Positions 25,494 to 35,073 are shown, numbered from the stretch's first letter. The stretch: DNA of 64,000 nt from Bin87 sp965220055 (GCA_965220055.1 CBDCPE010000004.1:2976001-3040000); one strand, 5' to 3'. Numbers and translations are program-made. The notes: generated from the letters alone by a model not told the origin.

Positions 25494-26437
25494 GCGCCGG
25501 CGAAAACGGAGCCGGCATCGGGGACCATTACGAGTTCGTCGTGGGCGGCGATTGGCAACGAGCGAGGTTGGACGCCTGGCTGGCTCAACTGCCGGAGCTG
25601 TCCGCCGCCGGCCTTTCGCGCAGTCGCCTGCAGGCTTTGGCAACCAACGGGCTGATCACCGTAAATGGAGGCGTTGCGCGTGCCGCCCAGCGGATCCGAC
25701 CTCAGGACGCGATAATAGTGCGCGTGCCGCCGGCACGATCTCCGGCCGACCTGATCCCGCAGGACATGCCGGTACCCGCGGTCTTCGAGGACGAGCACCT
25801 CATCGTGGTGGACAAACCGGCCGGCCTCCCAGTCCATCCGGGACCGGGGCACCCTGACGGCACACTGGTCAACGCGCTGCTGGCGCAATGCCCTGACATA
25901 CGCGGGATTGGCGGCGAGCTGCGACCCGGCATCGTGCATCGGCTGGACCTCAATACTTCAGGCCTGATGGTGGTTGCGAAAACGCAGCAGACGCACCAAC
26001 GGCTCACCGAGCAGATGAAAAACCGCGAAATCCTCAAAGAGTATCGCGCAATTAGCGTAGGGTTGGCTACTCCGGATTCAGGGACGATCGACGCACCGAT
26101 CGGCCGGGATCCGCGCCACCGGCAGAGAATGGCTGTGGACGCGGGGGGGCGTGCGGCGCGTACCCATTACGAAACCCTCGAGGAGTTGCCGGGACACACG
26201 CTGCTCAATCTCGTACTTGAAACGGGCCGAACGCATCAAATCCGAGTACACCTGGCATACCTGGGTTACCCATTATTGGGCGACGGGGTATACGGGAACG
26301 CGAGCACGTTAACGGACCGACAGTTCCTGCATGCGGCGCGTCTGGGTTTCCGGCATCCCGTGACCGGCGCGTGGATGGAACACTGCGCCGATCTGCCCGG
26401 AGACTTGTCGCCGGCCCTAGCAGCACTGCGAGGGTAG
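25490..26437 (+). CDS. rluD: Ribosomal large-subunit pseudouridine synthase, RluD-type
   Basis: 315 aa from a GTG that overlaps the lspA stop and has AGGAG 8 nt upstream. N-terminal S4 RNA-binding domain (RLDAWLAQL, LSRSRLQALATNGLITVNG), then the RluA-type catalytic domain: FEDEHLIVVDKPAGLPVHPG, the catalytic Asp in HRLDLNTSGLMVVAKT, KEYRAI, and LETGRTHQIRVHLAYLGYPLLGD. Isomerises uridines of 23S rRNA; RluD is favoured by the S4 domain and length, but the exact target base is inferred. Confidence 0.88.
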   Translation: MSAGENGAGIGDHYEFVVGGDWQRARLDAWLAQLPELSAAGLSRSRLQALATNGLITVNGGVARAAQRIRPQDAIIVRVPPARSPADLIPQDMPVPAVFEDEHLIVVDKPAGLPVHPGPGHPDGTLVNALLAQCPDIRGIGGELRPGIVHRLDLNTSGLMVVAKTQQTHQRLTEQMKNREILKEYRAISVGLATPDSGTIDAPIGRDPRHRQRMAVDAGGRAARTHYETLEELPGHTLLNLVLETGRTHQIRVHLAYLGYPLLGDGVYGNASTLTDRQFLHAARLGFRHPVTGAWMEHCADLPGDLSPALAALRG

Positions 26438-26462
26438 CCGTGAATGATCAACAAACCCCATG

Positions 26463-26490
26463 TTTCGGGTTTCCGATGGTGCGCTATAAT
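26463..26490 (+). promoter_or_regulatory. Candidate promoter of glnS
   Basis: TATAAT at 26485-26490, with a poor -35 (TTTCGG, 26463) 16 nt before it and 52 nt upstream of the glnS ATG. Confidence 0.45.
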
Positions 26491-26542
26491 CTGATGACAT
26501 CCATCCACAGATATTGAAGTACGTAGAACAGGCAACCGGAAC

Positions 26543-28237
26543 ATGACCACTAACTCACCCACCGGCCCCGGCGAACTTCCCACCGATTTCATACGCAGCA
26601 TAATCAGCGAAGACCAGGCCGCCGGAGCTTACGACGGGCGCGTGGTAACCCGATTTCCGCCCGAGCCGAACGGCTACCTGCATATCGGACACGCCAAGTC
26701 GATCTGCCTGAATTTCGGCGTCGGCGAGCAGTACAAAGGCGCGCGATGCCACATGCGGTTCGACGACACCAATCCGACGCGTGAGGACATCGAGTACGTA
26801 GAAGCTATCCTCGCCGACGTGAAGTGGTTGGGGTTTGACTGGGGCGCTAACCTGTTCTACGCGTCTGACTATTTCAAGCAGCTGTACCAGTACGCTGAAC
26901 AGCTGATACGGGACGGCAACGCGTACGTGGACAGCCTGACGGCGGACGAAATCAGGGAGTTTCGCGGAACGCTGACCGAACCGGGCAGGGAAAGTCCCGA
27001 TCGCAACCGACCCGTCGAAGAAAGCCTCGACCTCTTCCGGCGGATGCGTGCCGGCGAGTTCGAGGACGGCAAGTACGTACTGCGGGCCAAGATTGACATG
27101 GCGTCGTCGAACCTGAACATGCGGGATCCGGTGCTGTATCGCATTCGCCATGCGGAGCACCACCGAACCGGGAACGACTGGTGCATATACCCGATGTACG
27201 ACTACGCGCACTCGCTGTCCGATTCGATCGAGGGCATCACCCACTCCTTGTGCACGCTGGAGTTCGAAGATCACCGACCGCTGTACGACTGGTGCCAGGA
27301 AGTGCTTGGAGTATACCGGAGCCGTCAGATCGAGTTCGCGCGGCTCAACATGACGCACACTGTGATGAGCAAGCGCAGGTTGCGGCAACTGGTTGAAGAG
27401 GGCCACGTGGCGGGATGGGACGATCCACGGATGCCCACGCTGAGCGCCCTCCGGCGGCGAGGGTACACCCCAGAGTCAATCCGCGACATGTGCGAGCGCG
27501 TGGGAGTGGCCCGACGCAACACCATGACCGAACTCGGGTTGCTCGAGCACTGTCTGCGGGAGGACCTGAACCGCAGGTCTCCCAGGCGCATGGCCGTATT
27601 GCACCCGTTGAAGGTGGTAATCACGAATTATCCGAAAGTCGGGACTGAAGAGTTTAAGGCGATCAACAACCCTGAAGATGAAACCATGGGGACACGGAGC
27701 GTATCCTTTGGCCACGAGGTGTACATTGAACGGGACGACTTCATGGAAGACCCACCCCGTCGGTTCTACCGGCTGGCGCCAGGACGCGAGGTGCGACTGC
27801 GCTACGCCTGCCTGATCACATGCACCGACGTTGTGAAGGACGACCAGGGCGAAATTGTAGAAGTCCATTGCACTTACGATCCCGAAAGCCGGGGGGGTAA
27901 CGCGCCCGATGGGCGGCGGGTCCAGGGCACGATCCACTGGGTATCCGCGGCCCACGCCATACCGATGGAAATTCGTCTGTATGACAACCTGTTCACGGAA
28001 TCCGATCCGGGTGGAAGCGACACCGATTTTCTGGACCTGATCAACCGGGACTCGCTGGAAACGGTGACCGCCATAGGAGAGCCCGCCCTGGGCACGGCAG
28101 AGGCCGGAGACCGATTCCAATTCGAGAGATTGGGGTATTTCTGCGCCGACACGGATTCCCGACCCGGGGCTCCGGTATTCAATCGAACCACAACGCTGCG
28201 CGACACGTGGGCCCGCATCAGCCAACGGGACGGGTAG
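26543..28237 (+). CDS. glnS: Glutaminyl-tRNA synthetase
   Basis: 564 aa. Class I synthetase charging tRNA-Gln directly. DFIRSIISEDQAAG, RFPPEPNGYLHIGHAKSICLNFG (HIGH motif), CHMRFDDTNP, YDYAHSLSDSIEGITHSLCTLEFEDHRPLYDW and the KMSKS equivalent VMSKRR; two C-terminal anticodon-binding beta barrels. Full length. Followed 117 nt later by gltX; the pair covers both Glu and Gln, so a GatCAB transamidation route for Gln need not operate. Confidence 0.96.
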   Translation: MTTNSPTGPGELPTDFIRSIISEDQAAGAYDGRVVTRFPPEPNGYLHIGHAKSICLNFGVGEQYKGARCHMRFDDTNPTREDIEYVEAILADVKWLGFDWGANLFYASDYFKQLYQYAEQLIRDGNAYVDSLTADEIREFRGTLTEPGRESPDRNRPVEESLDLFRRMRAGEFEDGKYVLRAKIDMASSNLNMRDPVLYRIRHAEHHRTGNDWCIYPMYDYAHSLSDSIEGITHSLCTLEFEDHRPLYDWCQEVLGVYRSRQIEFARLNMTHTVMSKRRLRQLVEEGHVAGWDDPRMPTLSALRRRGYTPESIRDMCERVGVARRNTMTELGLLEHCLREDLNRRSPRRMAVLHPLKVVITNYPKVGTEEFKAINNPEDETMGTRSVSFGHEVYIERDDFMEDPPRRFYRLAPGREVRLRYACLITCTDVVKDDQGEIVEVHCTYDPESRGGNAPDGRRVQGTIHWVSAAHAIPMEIRLYDNLFTESDPGGSDTDFLDLINRDSLETVTAIGEPALGTAEAGDRFQFERLGYFCADTDSRPGAPVFNRTTTLRDTWARISQRDG

Positions 28238-28354
28238 TCCGCCGATGGCTGCGGCCGTTTGTCCACAACGCTGCGCCGCCAGTATTTGACCAAACAGATC
28301 CGTCCCGGGCTCCGCTAAACCGACCGGGACGGCGATACGAGGAGGCCAACCGCC

Positions 28355-29827
28355 GTGTCCGCGCCCGTACGCGTTCGTTACGCGCCCAGCCCCACCGGCA
28401 ACCCGCATATCGGCAACATCCGCACCGCCATGTTCAACTGGCTGTTTGCCCGTCGGAACGGCGGGCAATTCGTCGTGCGGGTGGAGGATACCGACCAGGG
28501 CCGAATTACGGAAGGTGCGGTGGACCACATCCTGGACGGACTGGAGTGGCTAGGAATCGACTGGGACGAAGGCCCGCGAGTAGGCGGCCCCTACGGACCT
28601 TACTTCCAGTCCGAGAGGCTGGAGCGTTACCATAAGGCAGCCGAACGGCTGATCGCCTCTGGCAACGCGTACCGCTGCTACTGCCCGCCCGAGCGGGTCG
28701 CGGAGTTGCGCAAGGAACAGGCCCGCAACAAACAACGGCAAGGATACGACAGCCACTGCCGATACCTGTCGGACGATGAGCGGCGGATCAAAGAGGCGGA
28801 GGGCGTGCCCTCGATCCTGCGCTTCGCCATGCCCCAGACCGGTGTAACCTCCGTGGACGACTCGATTCGCGGGCACGTGGAATGGCAGAACGACCTCACC
28901 GACGACTTCGTGCTGGTAAAGTCCGACGGCTTCCCGACTTACCACATGGCGGTGGTGGTGGATGACCACGCAATGGAGATCTCCCACGTGCTTCGGGCGG
29001 AAGAGTGGCTGCCCAGCACGCCGCGCCACGTGCAGCTGTACCGGTCGTTGGGATTGGAGATGCCAACCTTCGGCCACCTGCCTATGATCCTGGGGTCAGA
29101 TCGGGCGAAGCTGTCGAAACGACACGGCGCCACGTCCCTCATGGAGTACCGCGACGACGGATTTCTGCCGGAGGCGCTAATTAACTTCATGGCCCTTCTC
29201 GGGTGGTCTCTGGACGGAGAGACCGAAGTGATGACGGTGGACACCATTCGGGACAACTTCACCCTGGAGCGGGTGGGCAAGCCGGCAGCGATCTTCGACC
29301 TGGACAAGCTACAGTGGATGAATGGCGTGTACATCCGCCAAACGGACTACGAAAACCTGGCTGACCGCATCGTGCCGTTCCTGGAGCAGGAGTATTCCAC
29401 GCGGTTATTGCCAATCGATCGGGATTACCTGCTGCGAATCGTCCCGCTGGTGCAGGAACGGCTCAAGACCCTGTCGGAAGCCCCGGACATGCTGTCCTAT
29501 TTCTTCAAAGAATCGTTGGACTATAACCCGGCCAGCCTGATCCAGCGAGGCATGGATTCAGAAGGCACGCACGCGGCGATAACACGGGCCAAGTCCGACC
29601 TGACATCAGTGCCGGCCACCGAATTTGATCACGAAAATCTTGAAAATATTCTGAGAGCGACCAGCAAGGATCTCGAATTGTCAGGGCGGCAGTTCTTCGG
29701 TGCTCTGCGGACAGCGATAACCGGGCGCACGGCAACCCCGCCGCTTTTCGAGATGATGGAAGTGATGGGACCCCAGCGGGTGTTGCGGCGGCTCGGAGCG
29801 GCGGCGGAAAGTCTGAAAACTTTTTAG
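28355..29827 (+). CDS. gltX: Glutamyl-tRNA synthetase
   Basis: 490 aa from a GTG start with GAGGAGG 9 nt upstream. VRYAPSPTGNPHIGNIRTAMFNWLFAR (HIGH box), VRVEDTDQGR, PTYHMAVVVDDHAMEISHVLRAEEWLPSTPRH and the KMSKS-equivalent AKLSKRHGA; alpha-helical anticodon-binding domain at the C-terminus. Zinc-type Cys residues YRCYCP occur in the editing/zinc region. Its 3' end overlaps the convergent K+ channel gene by 4 nt. Confidence 0.96.
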   Translation: MSAPVRVRYAPSPTGNPHIGNIRTAMFNWLFARRNGGQFVVRVEDTDQGRITEGAVDHILDGLEWLGIDWDEGPRVGGPYGPYFQSERLERYHKAAERLIASGNAYRCYCPPERVAELRKEQARNKQRQGYDSHCRYLSDDERRIKEAEGVPSILRFAMPQTGVTSVDDSIRGHVEWQNDLTDDFVLVKSDGFPTYHMAVVVDDHAMEISHVLRAEEWLPSTPRHVQLYRSLGLEMPTFGHLPMILGSDRAKLSKRHGATSLMEYRDDGFLPEALINFMALLGWSLDGETEVMTVDTIRDNFTLERVGKPAAIFDLDKLQWMNGVYIRQTDYENLADRIVPFLEQEYSTRLLPIDRDYLLRIVPLVQERLKTLSEAPDMLSYFFKESLDYNPASLIQRGMDSEGTHAAITRAKSDLTSVPATEFDHENLENILRATSKDLELSGRQFFGALRTAITGRTATPPLFEMMEVMGPQRVLRRLGAAAESLKTF

Positions 29828-30606
29828 TCAGGTTTTTGATTGACGGGCAAGGGCTGACCGCAATGGGGGCAGACCTCTCCGGTTGACGGGGGCTCCGGTT
29901 GACCGGCTTCGGCCTCGTCGAGTGCGTTCGCTTCCGAGAGCCCGGCGCTCAATATGCCAGCCGGCAGAGCGAACAACCCGATTCCCAGGACGGCTATGAC
30001 GGCTGCCAGGAGGCGGCCAGCCGGAGTTATGGGCACCGTATCACCGTAACCCACAGTCGTCAGGGTGGCCACGCCCCACCACATCGCGGCAGGGATACTG
30101 GGGAATTCGTCGGGTTGGGCCCTGGTCTCGGCGAAGTACATCAACGAGGCCGCTATAACCAGCACAAGCATCAACCCGCACACGGTGGCTACAAGCTGGC
30201 TTCCTCTTTGTCGCACCACGCCGGCGATGCGGCGTCCGGCCGGGAAGTAGCGGGCAAGTTTGACCTTACGGGTGAGAAGCCGCACCGTGAGCAGGAACGA
30301 GAGGCTGGGGCCGTAGCCAGTAGCCAACAGCATAGCCGCGGCGACGGCTGACGGGGCCAGGGCGGCCAGGTCGATCAATGCGATCGGGGACCTGACATGT
30401 CGCCACCGTACCCCCCAAGCCGGACTATTAGGGTCCTCCTCGGGCGCGACCCACAGGCGAAACGCGAACTCTGCCACAAAAACCGCGACCGCGATGTATT
30501 CGATGACGTGAAACCAGGGGCCGTACCGGGGCCTCAGGTGGGGAACGGTCCACAGGATCAACGAAGCGGAGTTGATGACGATGATCGCAAGGAGGCCGGT
30601 TTCAAC
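29824..30606 (-). pseudogene. Voltage-gated K+ channel (Kv/KvAP-like), 3' part separated from its 5' end by insertion sequences
   Basis: About 260 codons: first membrane segment (TGLLAIIVINSASLILWTV), further segments, an S4-like RLLTRKVKLARYFPAGRR, the pore with selectivity filter TLTTVGYGDTVP, S6 (LLAAVIAVLGIGLFALPAG) and a C-terminal CPHCGQP knuckle. The N-terminus is cut at 30606 by an IS630 element. The missing start (LRRKVYALLEP, the usual cytoplasmic N-terminus of this family) is at 35497-35585 on the same strand. The apparent start inside the element is a chance fusion through its inverted repeat. Confidence 0.82.
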
Positions 30607-30608
30607 TA

Positions 30609-31844
30609 AACCAAAGCCAAGGTGAAATGCGCAGAAGCATGGGGTAAAGTTGTAGGGGAGTTGGGTTAATCCGTCTTGGAGTGAGAGAGGGGATGGTGAT
30701 GGGGGTGAGGGAGATGGAGCGGTTCCTGGAACAGTGGCAACTGGATGCCAGGGATTTGCGCCGGCGGATGATTCGGTCGCCGACGCCCCGGGAGCGGGAA
30801 CGGTGGTTACGCCCTGTTGCTGCTGGCCCAAGGTTGGACGGGTTCGGCGATGGCCGAGGCCCTGGAACGGGACCCCCACACCATTGGCCGATGGGCCGCC
30901 GCCTTCGGCGAGGACGGTCCCGCAGCCTTGATTTTCGAGCAGTCCGGGGGTTCCCCCCCGCCCTCGGTGAGGCGCAGCGGGCGGAGTTGAGGGCAGCAGT
31001 GCAGGAGTTGCCCGCCAAGTCGGACATCGGTCTGGCCAACTGGAACTGGAAAGTGGTGCGGCAGTTTGTCCTGGAGCGGTTCGGCATCAGCCTGAGCCGC
31101 AGCAGTTGCCTGAACTATCTGCACCGGCTGGGATTCGTGCTCCAGCGCCCCAAGAAACGACTGGTCAAGGCTGACGAGCAGAAGCGGGAGTCCTTCGTGG
31201 CGGAGTATGCCGCCCGGTGGGACGAGGCGCACCGGTCCGAGGCCAGGATCTTCTTCGCTGACGAGGCCCATTTTCGGGCGGACGCCGAGTTGCGGGGCAA
31301 GTGGGTGGTCCAGGGAGCGCTGGCCTTGGTGGACTCCAGCAGCCCGCGCTATGGCGAAAAGGCCAGCTATTACTCGGCGGTGTGCCTGGAGACCGGGGAA
31401 GTGGAGTGGATGGAGCTGGAAGGGAACAGCAACTCAGAAACATCGGCCGTGTTCCTGAGACAGTTAAGAGAGCAGCACGCCGGGCCGCTGAATGTGATCT
31501 GGGACAACGCACCGGCGCACCGTGGCGAGTCGGTGCGGCAGTACCTGCGGGCGCCCGGCCTGGGCTTGCGGCTGATGAACCTGCCGAGTTACAGCCCGGA
31601 CTTCAACGCCGATGAGGCGGTCTGGGGCTGGGTGAGGGAGGAAGCGACCGGGAACCTGTGCCTGGGGACCAAGTCCCTGGTGCAGGAAAGGGTCGGAAAC
31701 TTCCTTGCCTCGCTGGCCAGCCGGAAAGAGGAGGTGAAACGGCGCTGCCGCACCGTCCTGCAATCAAGGGCCGAAGGGCTGCTGCGGGACTCCCAGCCCC
31801 CTTCCCAACCCACGGCAAATGCACATCCCACCTTGGCTTTGGTT
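30609..31844 (+). mobile_element. IS630-family element A (poly-C type), 1236 bp
   Basis: Perfect terminal inverted repeats AACCAAAGCCAAGGTG / CACCTTGGCTTTGGTT flanked by TA (30607-30608 and 31845-31846), the IS630 target duplication. Same length as element C. Confidence 0.9.
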
Positions 31845-31847
31845 TAG
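30681..31847 (+). pseudogene. IS630-family transposase of element A, frame-disrupted in the helix-turn-helix part
   Basis: Continuous 388-codon frame, but compared with element C an extra T after ERW (about 30813) makes the first domain read RPVAAGPRL and onward in the wrong frame; the correct frame there gives ALLLLAQGWTGSAMAEALERDPHTIGRWA. The wrong frame happens to be that of the catalytic half, which is intact: FFADEAHFRADAELRGKWV, VIWDNAPAHRGE and NLPSYSPDFNADEAVWGWV (D-D-E). The DNA-binding domain is thus lost and the element is probably inactive alone. A C7 run (30953-30959) marks the usual frameshift site. Confidence 0.8.
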
Positions 31848-31939
31848 TACTCGATCAAACTTGTATAGGCAGATGAGGGACGAAACGGGCTATGGTTGCT
31901 ACGCTGGTGGTGAAACAGCGGTGCGGAGGTGTGGCATCC

Positions 31940-32458
31940 ATGGTTGCGGAGAAATACGCGGTACGGTTGTCGGCGGAAGATCGGGACCAACTGGAGCGGT
32001 TGATCCGTAGTGGGCAGCGCTCCGCTCGAGTGATCAATCGGGCGCGCATTCTGCTCAAGACTGATGAGGGCTGGAGCGCCTTCCAGGTGGCCGCGGCCCT
32101 GGACACGTCGCCGCGCACGGTGTTCCGCACCAAACTGCGGTACGCCGAGGAAGGATTGGACGGTGCGCTACACGACCACCCCCAAGCCAATCGGTATCGC
32201 AAGCTGGATGATCGGGGTGAAGCCCATCTGATTGCCCTGGCGTGCAGCGACGCTCCCGAGGGCCATGACCACTGGACCCTGCGTTTGTTAGCCGACAAGG
32301 TAGTGGAATTGGGCTTGGTGGTGTCGCTGTCCCACGAGACGGTAAGGCTCAGGCTGAAAAAAACCCCTCAAACCCTGGCGGAAGCAGCAGTGGTGCATCT
32401 CCCGGATGAACGGGGAGTTTGTGGCGGCCATGGAGGACGTGCTGGACCTCTATGCTGA
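31940..32458 (+). CDS. IS630 element B, ORF1 (helix-turn-helix part)
   Basis: 172 aa from the ATG at 31940 (GGAGGT upstream). Homeodomain-like DNA-binding protein: LSAEDRDQLERLIRSGQRSARVINRARILL, WSAFQVAAALDTSPRTVFRTKLRYAEEGL, then EAHLIALACSDAPEGHDHWTLRLLADKVVEL. It reaches a run of seven A (32357-32363) where the related elements D and F shift to the catalytic frame. Here one base appears missing just after the A run, so ORF2 is no longer in the -1 frame. Confidence 0.8.
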   Translation: MVAEKYAVRLSAEDRDQLERLIRSGQRSARVINRARILLKTDEGWSAFQVAAALDTSPRTVFRTKLRYAEEGLDGALHDHPQANRYRKLDDRGEAHLIALACSDAPEGHDHWTLRLLADKVVELGLVVSLSHETVRLRLKKTPQTLAEAAVVHLPDERGVCGGHGGRAGPLC

Positions 32459-33062
32459 ACCCTACGACCCCCACCGGCCGGTGGTGTGCTTCGACGAGAC
32501 CTCCACCCGGCTGCTGGCCGACGTGCGAACTCCGCTGCCCGCCCCGCCAGGACGGCTGCGGCGGCAGGACTACGAGTATCGTCGCGGCGGCACCCGCAAT
32601 CTGTTCCTGGCCTGTGAACCCCTGGCTGGCTGGCGCCACGTGGCGATCACGGAACGACGCACCATGCAGGACTTCGCCCACCAGATGCGCTGGCTGATGG
32701 ACGTGGCCTACCCTGATGCTCCGGTGGTTCGAGTGGTGCTCGACAATCTGAACACTCACCGCATGGCGTCCCTTTACGAGACCTTCCCGGCGGCTGAGGC
32801 CAGGCGCATCGTGAAGCGGCTGGAGTTTCACCACACGCCCAAACACGCCAGCTGGTTGAACATGGCGGAGATCGAATTCAGCGCGTTGGGTCGCTCCTGC
32901 CTCAAGAGGAGAAATCCCGACGCCGACGCCCTGCAACGCCAGATCACCGCCTACGATACCCAACGCAACGCAGCGGGGATCACCATCAACTGGCGGTTCA
33001 GCACCCACGATGCCAGAGCCAAACTCCATCGTTTCTACCCCTGCTTTTCCAGCATTGACTGA
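32406..33062 (+). CDS. IS630 element B, ORF2 (DDE catalytic part)
   Basis: 218 codons: VVCFDETSTRLL (first Asp), VRVVLDNLNTH (second Asp) and HTPKHASWLNMAEIEFS (Glu). Upstream in the same frame PLKPWRKQQWCIS shows that normal translation enters from ORF1. Because of the 1-nt deletion after the A7 run a +1 rather than -1 shift would be needed, so this copy is probably defective. Confidence 0.8.
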   Translation: MNGEFVAAMEDVLDLYAEPYDPHRPVVCFDETSTRLLADVRTPLPAPPGRLRRQDYEYRRGGTRNLFLACEPLAGWRHVAITERRTMQDFAHQMRWLMDVAYPDAPVVRVVLDNLNTHRMASLYETFPAAEARRIVKRLEFHHTPKHASWLNMAEIEFSALGRSCLKRRNPDADALQRQITAYDTQRNAAGITINWRFSTHDARAKLHRFYPCFSSID

Positions 33063-33068
33063 GTACTA

Positions 33069-34304
33069 AACTGAAGCCAAGGTGAAACCCGCATTGGCGT
33101 TGGGTAGAATTGACGGTGGTTGAGTTGGTCGGTGAACAAATCAGAGTTGGGGGTTGCTGTTGGGCATGATGGAGATGGAGCCACTGCTGGAGCGGTGGCG
33201 AATGGATGAGGCTGAGGTACGACGGCGGATGTATCGGGCTCCGACGCCACGGGAGCGGGAAAGGTGGCACGCGCTGTGGCTGCTGGCGCAGGGTTGGACC
33301 GCGGCGGCGGTGGCGCAGGCGTTGGAAAGGGATGCCCACACCATTGGCCAATGGGCCGAGGCATTCTCGGAAGGCGGTCCGAGGGCGCTGGCTTTTGAGC
33401 AGTCGGGAGGTTCCCCCCCGCGCTGAACGGGGAGCAGCAGGCCGAGTTGAAGACGGCAGTGCAGGAATTGCCGTCGCAGGCGGGCATAGAACTATCCAAC
33501 TGGAACTGGAAGGCGGTGCGCCGGTATGTAGGCGACCGCCTCGGGTTGGTACTGAGCCGGAGCAGCTGCCGGAACTACCGGCACCGGTTGGGGTTTGTGC
33601 TGAAGCGGCCCAAGAAGCAATTGGTCAAGGCGGACCCAGTGCGGCGGGAAGCCTTTGTGTCGGAGTATGCCGCCCTGAGGGTGGCGGCACGACGGACTGG
33701 GACCAAGATATTCTTCGTCGACGAGGCCCACTTTCGGGCGGATGCGGATCTGCGGGGCAAGTGGGTGCTGAAGGGAGAACCGGCCTTGGTGGACTCCACC
33801 AGCCCGCGACGTGGCGAGAAGGCCAGCTACTACTCGGCGGTGTGTCTGGAGACCGGCGAGGTGGAGGTGATGGAACTCGATGGCAACAGTAATGCGACTA
33901 CCTCCACCGCCTTCCTGCGGCAACTGCGGGCGCGGCACACCGAACCACTAACGGTGATTTGGGACAATTCGCCAGCCCATCGGGGCGACGTGCTGCGAGC
34001 TTACCTGACCACGCCCGGCTTGAACCTGCGCCTGGTGAACCTGCCCAGCTACAGCCCGGACTTCAACGCCGACGAAGCGATTTGGGGTTGGGTCCGCCCG
34101 GAGGTGACCGCGAACTTGTGCCTGGGGACCAGGGCCGCGGTTCAGGAGAAGGTGGGCGACTTTTTCGCGAACTTGGATGGCCGACGGGAGGAAGTCAAGT
34201 GCCGATGCCGAACCGTCCTCCAGGCTCGCGCGGCAGAACTGACCGGCAGCGCCCAAGCCGATTTTTACGGCCCTGCGAATGTAGAATTCACCTTGGCTTC
34301 AGTT
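33069..34304 (+). mobile_element. IS630-family element C (poly-C type), 1236 bp
   Basis: Terminal repeats AACTGAAGCCAAGGTGAA / TTCACCTTGGCTTCAGTT with TA at 33067-33068 and 34305-34306. Two transposase frames intact; potentially active. Confidence 0.9.
33166..33426 (+). CDS. IS630 element C, ORF1 (helix-turn-helix part)
   Basis: 86 aa. MMEMEPLLERWRMDEAEVRRRM, then a helix-turn-helix: ALWLLAQGWTAAAVAQALERDAHTIGQWAEAF, ending GGSPPR. It stops 7 nt after a TTCCCCCCCG slippery run (C7 at 33413-33419); a -1 shift there gives GGSPPALNGEQQAELK and joins the catalytic frame. Confidence 0.8.
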   Translation: MMEMEPLLERWRMDEAEVRRRMYRAPTPRERERWHALWLLAQGWTAAAVAQALERDAHTIGQWAEAFSEGGPRALAFEQSGGSPPR

Positions 34305-34307
34305 TAG
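33447..34307 (+). CDS. IS630 element C, ORF2 (DDE catalytic part)
   Basis: 286 codons in the -1 frame relative to ORF1. FFVDEAHFRADADLRGKWV, YYSAVCLETGEVE, VIWDNSPAHRGD and NLPSYSPDFNADEAIWGWV carry the D-D-E residues. No ribosome site of its own, which fits synthesis as an ORF1-ORF2 fusion. The stop codon overlaps the right TA. Confidence 0.85.
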   Translation: MKTAVQELPSQAGIELSNWNWKAVRRYVGDRLGLVLSRSSCRNYRHRLGFVLKRPKKQLVKADPVRREAFVSEYAALRVAARRTGTKIFFVDEAHFRADADLRGKWVLKGEPALVDSTSPRRGEKASYYSAVCLETGEVEVMELDGNSNATTSTAFLRQLRARHTEPLTVIWDNSPAHRGDVLRAYLTTPGLNLRLVNLPSYSPDFNADEAIWGWVRPEVTANLCLGTRAAVQEKVGDFFANLDGRREEVKCRCRTVLQARAAELTGSAQADFYGPANVEFTLASV

Positions 34308-34318
34308 TGAACCTGTAC

Positions 34319-34591
34319 CTAGTGAACCTGCCCAGTTACAGCCCGGACTTCAACGCCGACGAGGCGATATGGGGTTGGGTACGCCAGGAGGTGACCGCCA
34401 ACTTGTGCCTGGGGACCAAAGCCGCGGTGCTGGAGAAGGTGGGCGACTTTTTCACCGCCCTGTCCAGCCGACGTGAGGAGGTTAAACGCCGATGCCGAGC
34501 TGTACTGCAAGCGAAAGCAGACGAATTAATTGGCAGCACCCAAGCCGATTTTCTCCTCCCCGCCAATGTAGATTTCACCTTGGCTTCGGTT
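34319..34591 (+). mobile_element. 3' remnant of another poly-C-type IS630 element
   Basis: Repeats the last ~275 bp of element C with many substitutions (NLPSYSPDFNADEAIWGWV, then VLEKVGDFF and the inverted repeat ACCTTGGCTTCGGTT before TA at 34592). The 5' portion is absent. Confidence 0.85.
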
Positions 34592-34692
34592 TAGGAAGGA
34601 CGCCCGGTTTTGCTTTAGAGGGTGTCTAAAAAGGTTGAAATTGGGGTAGAGGTATCCAGGCGTGATAAGGGTGTTGGTCGTAACGTGGGGGT

Positions 34693-35073
34693 ATGAAACG
34701 ATTAGCCTATCCCAGCGACCTCAGCGACCGAGAATGGCAACTGCTCGAGCCCTTGCTGCCACCGCCCAAACCGGGCGGCCGACCGATCACCTACCCCCGG
34801 CGGGAGATCGTCAACGCCATCCGCTACGTGCTGCGCACTGGATGCTCCTGGCGGATGCTGCCCCATGACCTGCCGCCGTGGCGCATCGTGTTCCATTACT
34901 TCAGTACCTGGCGTCGTGATGGCGCCTGGCAACGGGTACATGACGTCCTGCACGCCGAGCTGCGCCAGGCCCAGGGTCGCCAGGCCAGTCCCAGCGCGGC
35001 CATCATCGACAGCCAATCGGTGAAGACCACGGAAAAAGGGGGCCCAGAGGCTACGACGCCGGCAAGAAGGTGA
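34693..35073 (+). CDS. IS5-family transposase, ORF A
   Basis: 126 aa: SDLSDREWQLLEPLLPPPKPGGRP, YPRREIVNAIRYVLRTGCSWRMLPHDLPPW, FHYFSTWRRDGAW and AAIIDSQSVKTTEKGG (first catalytic Asp). Ends shortly after GGAAAAAGGGGG (A5G5, 35033-35042), where a -1 shift produces KGGPRGYDAGKKVKGRKRH and enters ORF B. Confidence 0.88.
   Translation: MKRLAYPSDLSDREWQLLEPLLPPPKPGGRPITYPRREIVNAIRYVLRTGCSWRMLPHDLPPWRIVFHYFSTWRRDGAWQRVHDVLHAELRQAQGRQASPSAAIIDSQSVKTTEKGGPEATTPARR

Larger units (their letters stand above)
31847..33066 (+). mobile_element. IS630-family element B (poly-A type), 1220 bp
   Basis: Ends GTACTC...GAGTAC, flanked on both sides by TA (31845-31846, 33067-33068). Those TA dinucleotides are also the outer ends of elements A and C, so B sits exactly between them. 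Confidence 0.85.

Noticed and set aside
29824..30879. Full-length channel ORF starting inside the IS630 element
   Set aside because: The first ~90 codons are the reverse strand of the transposase leader and inverted repeat; the genuine N-terminus is at 35.5 kb.
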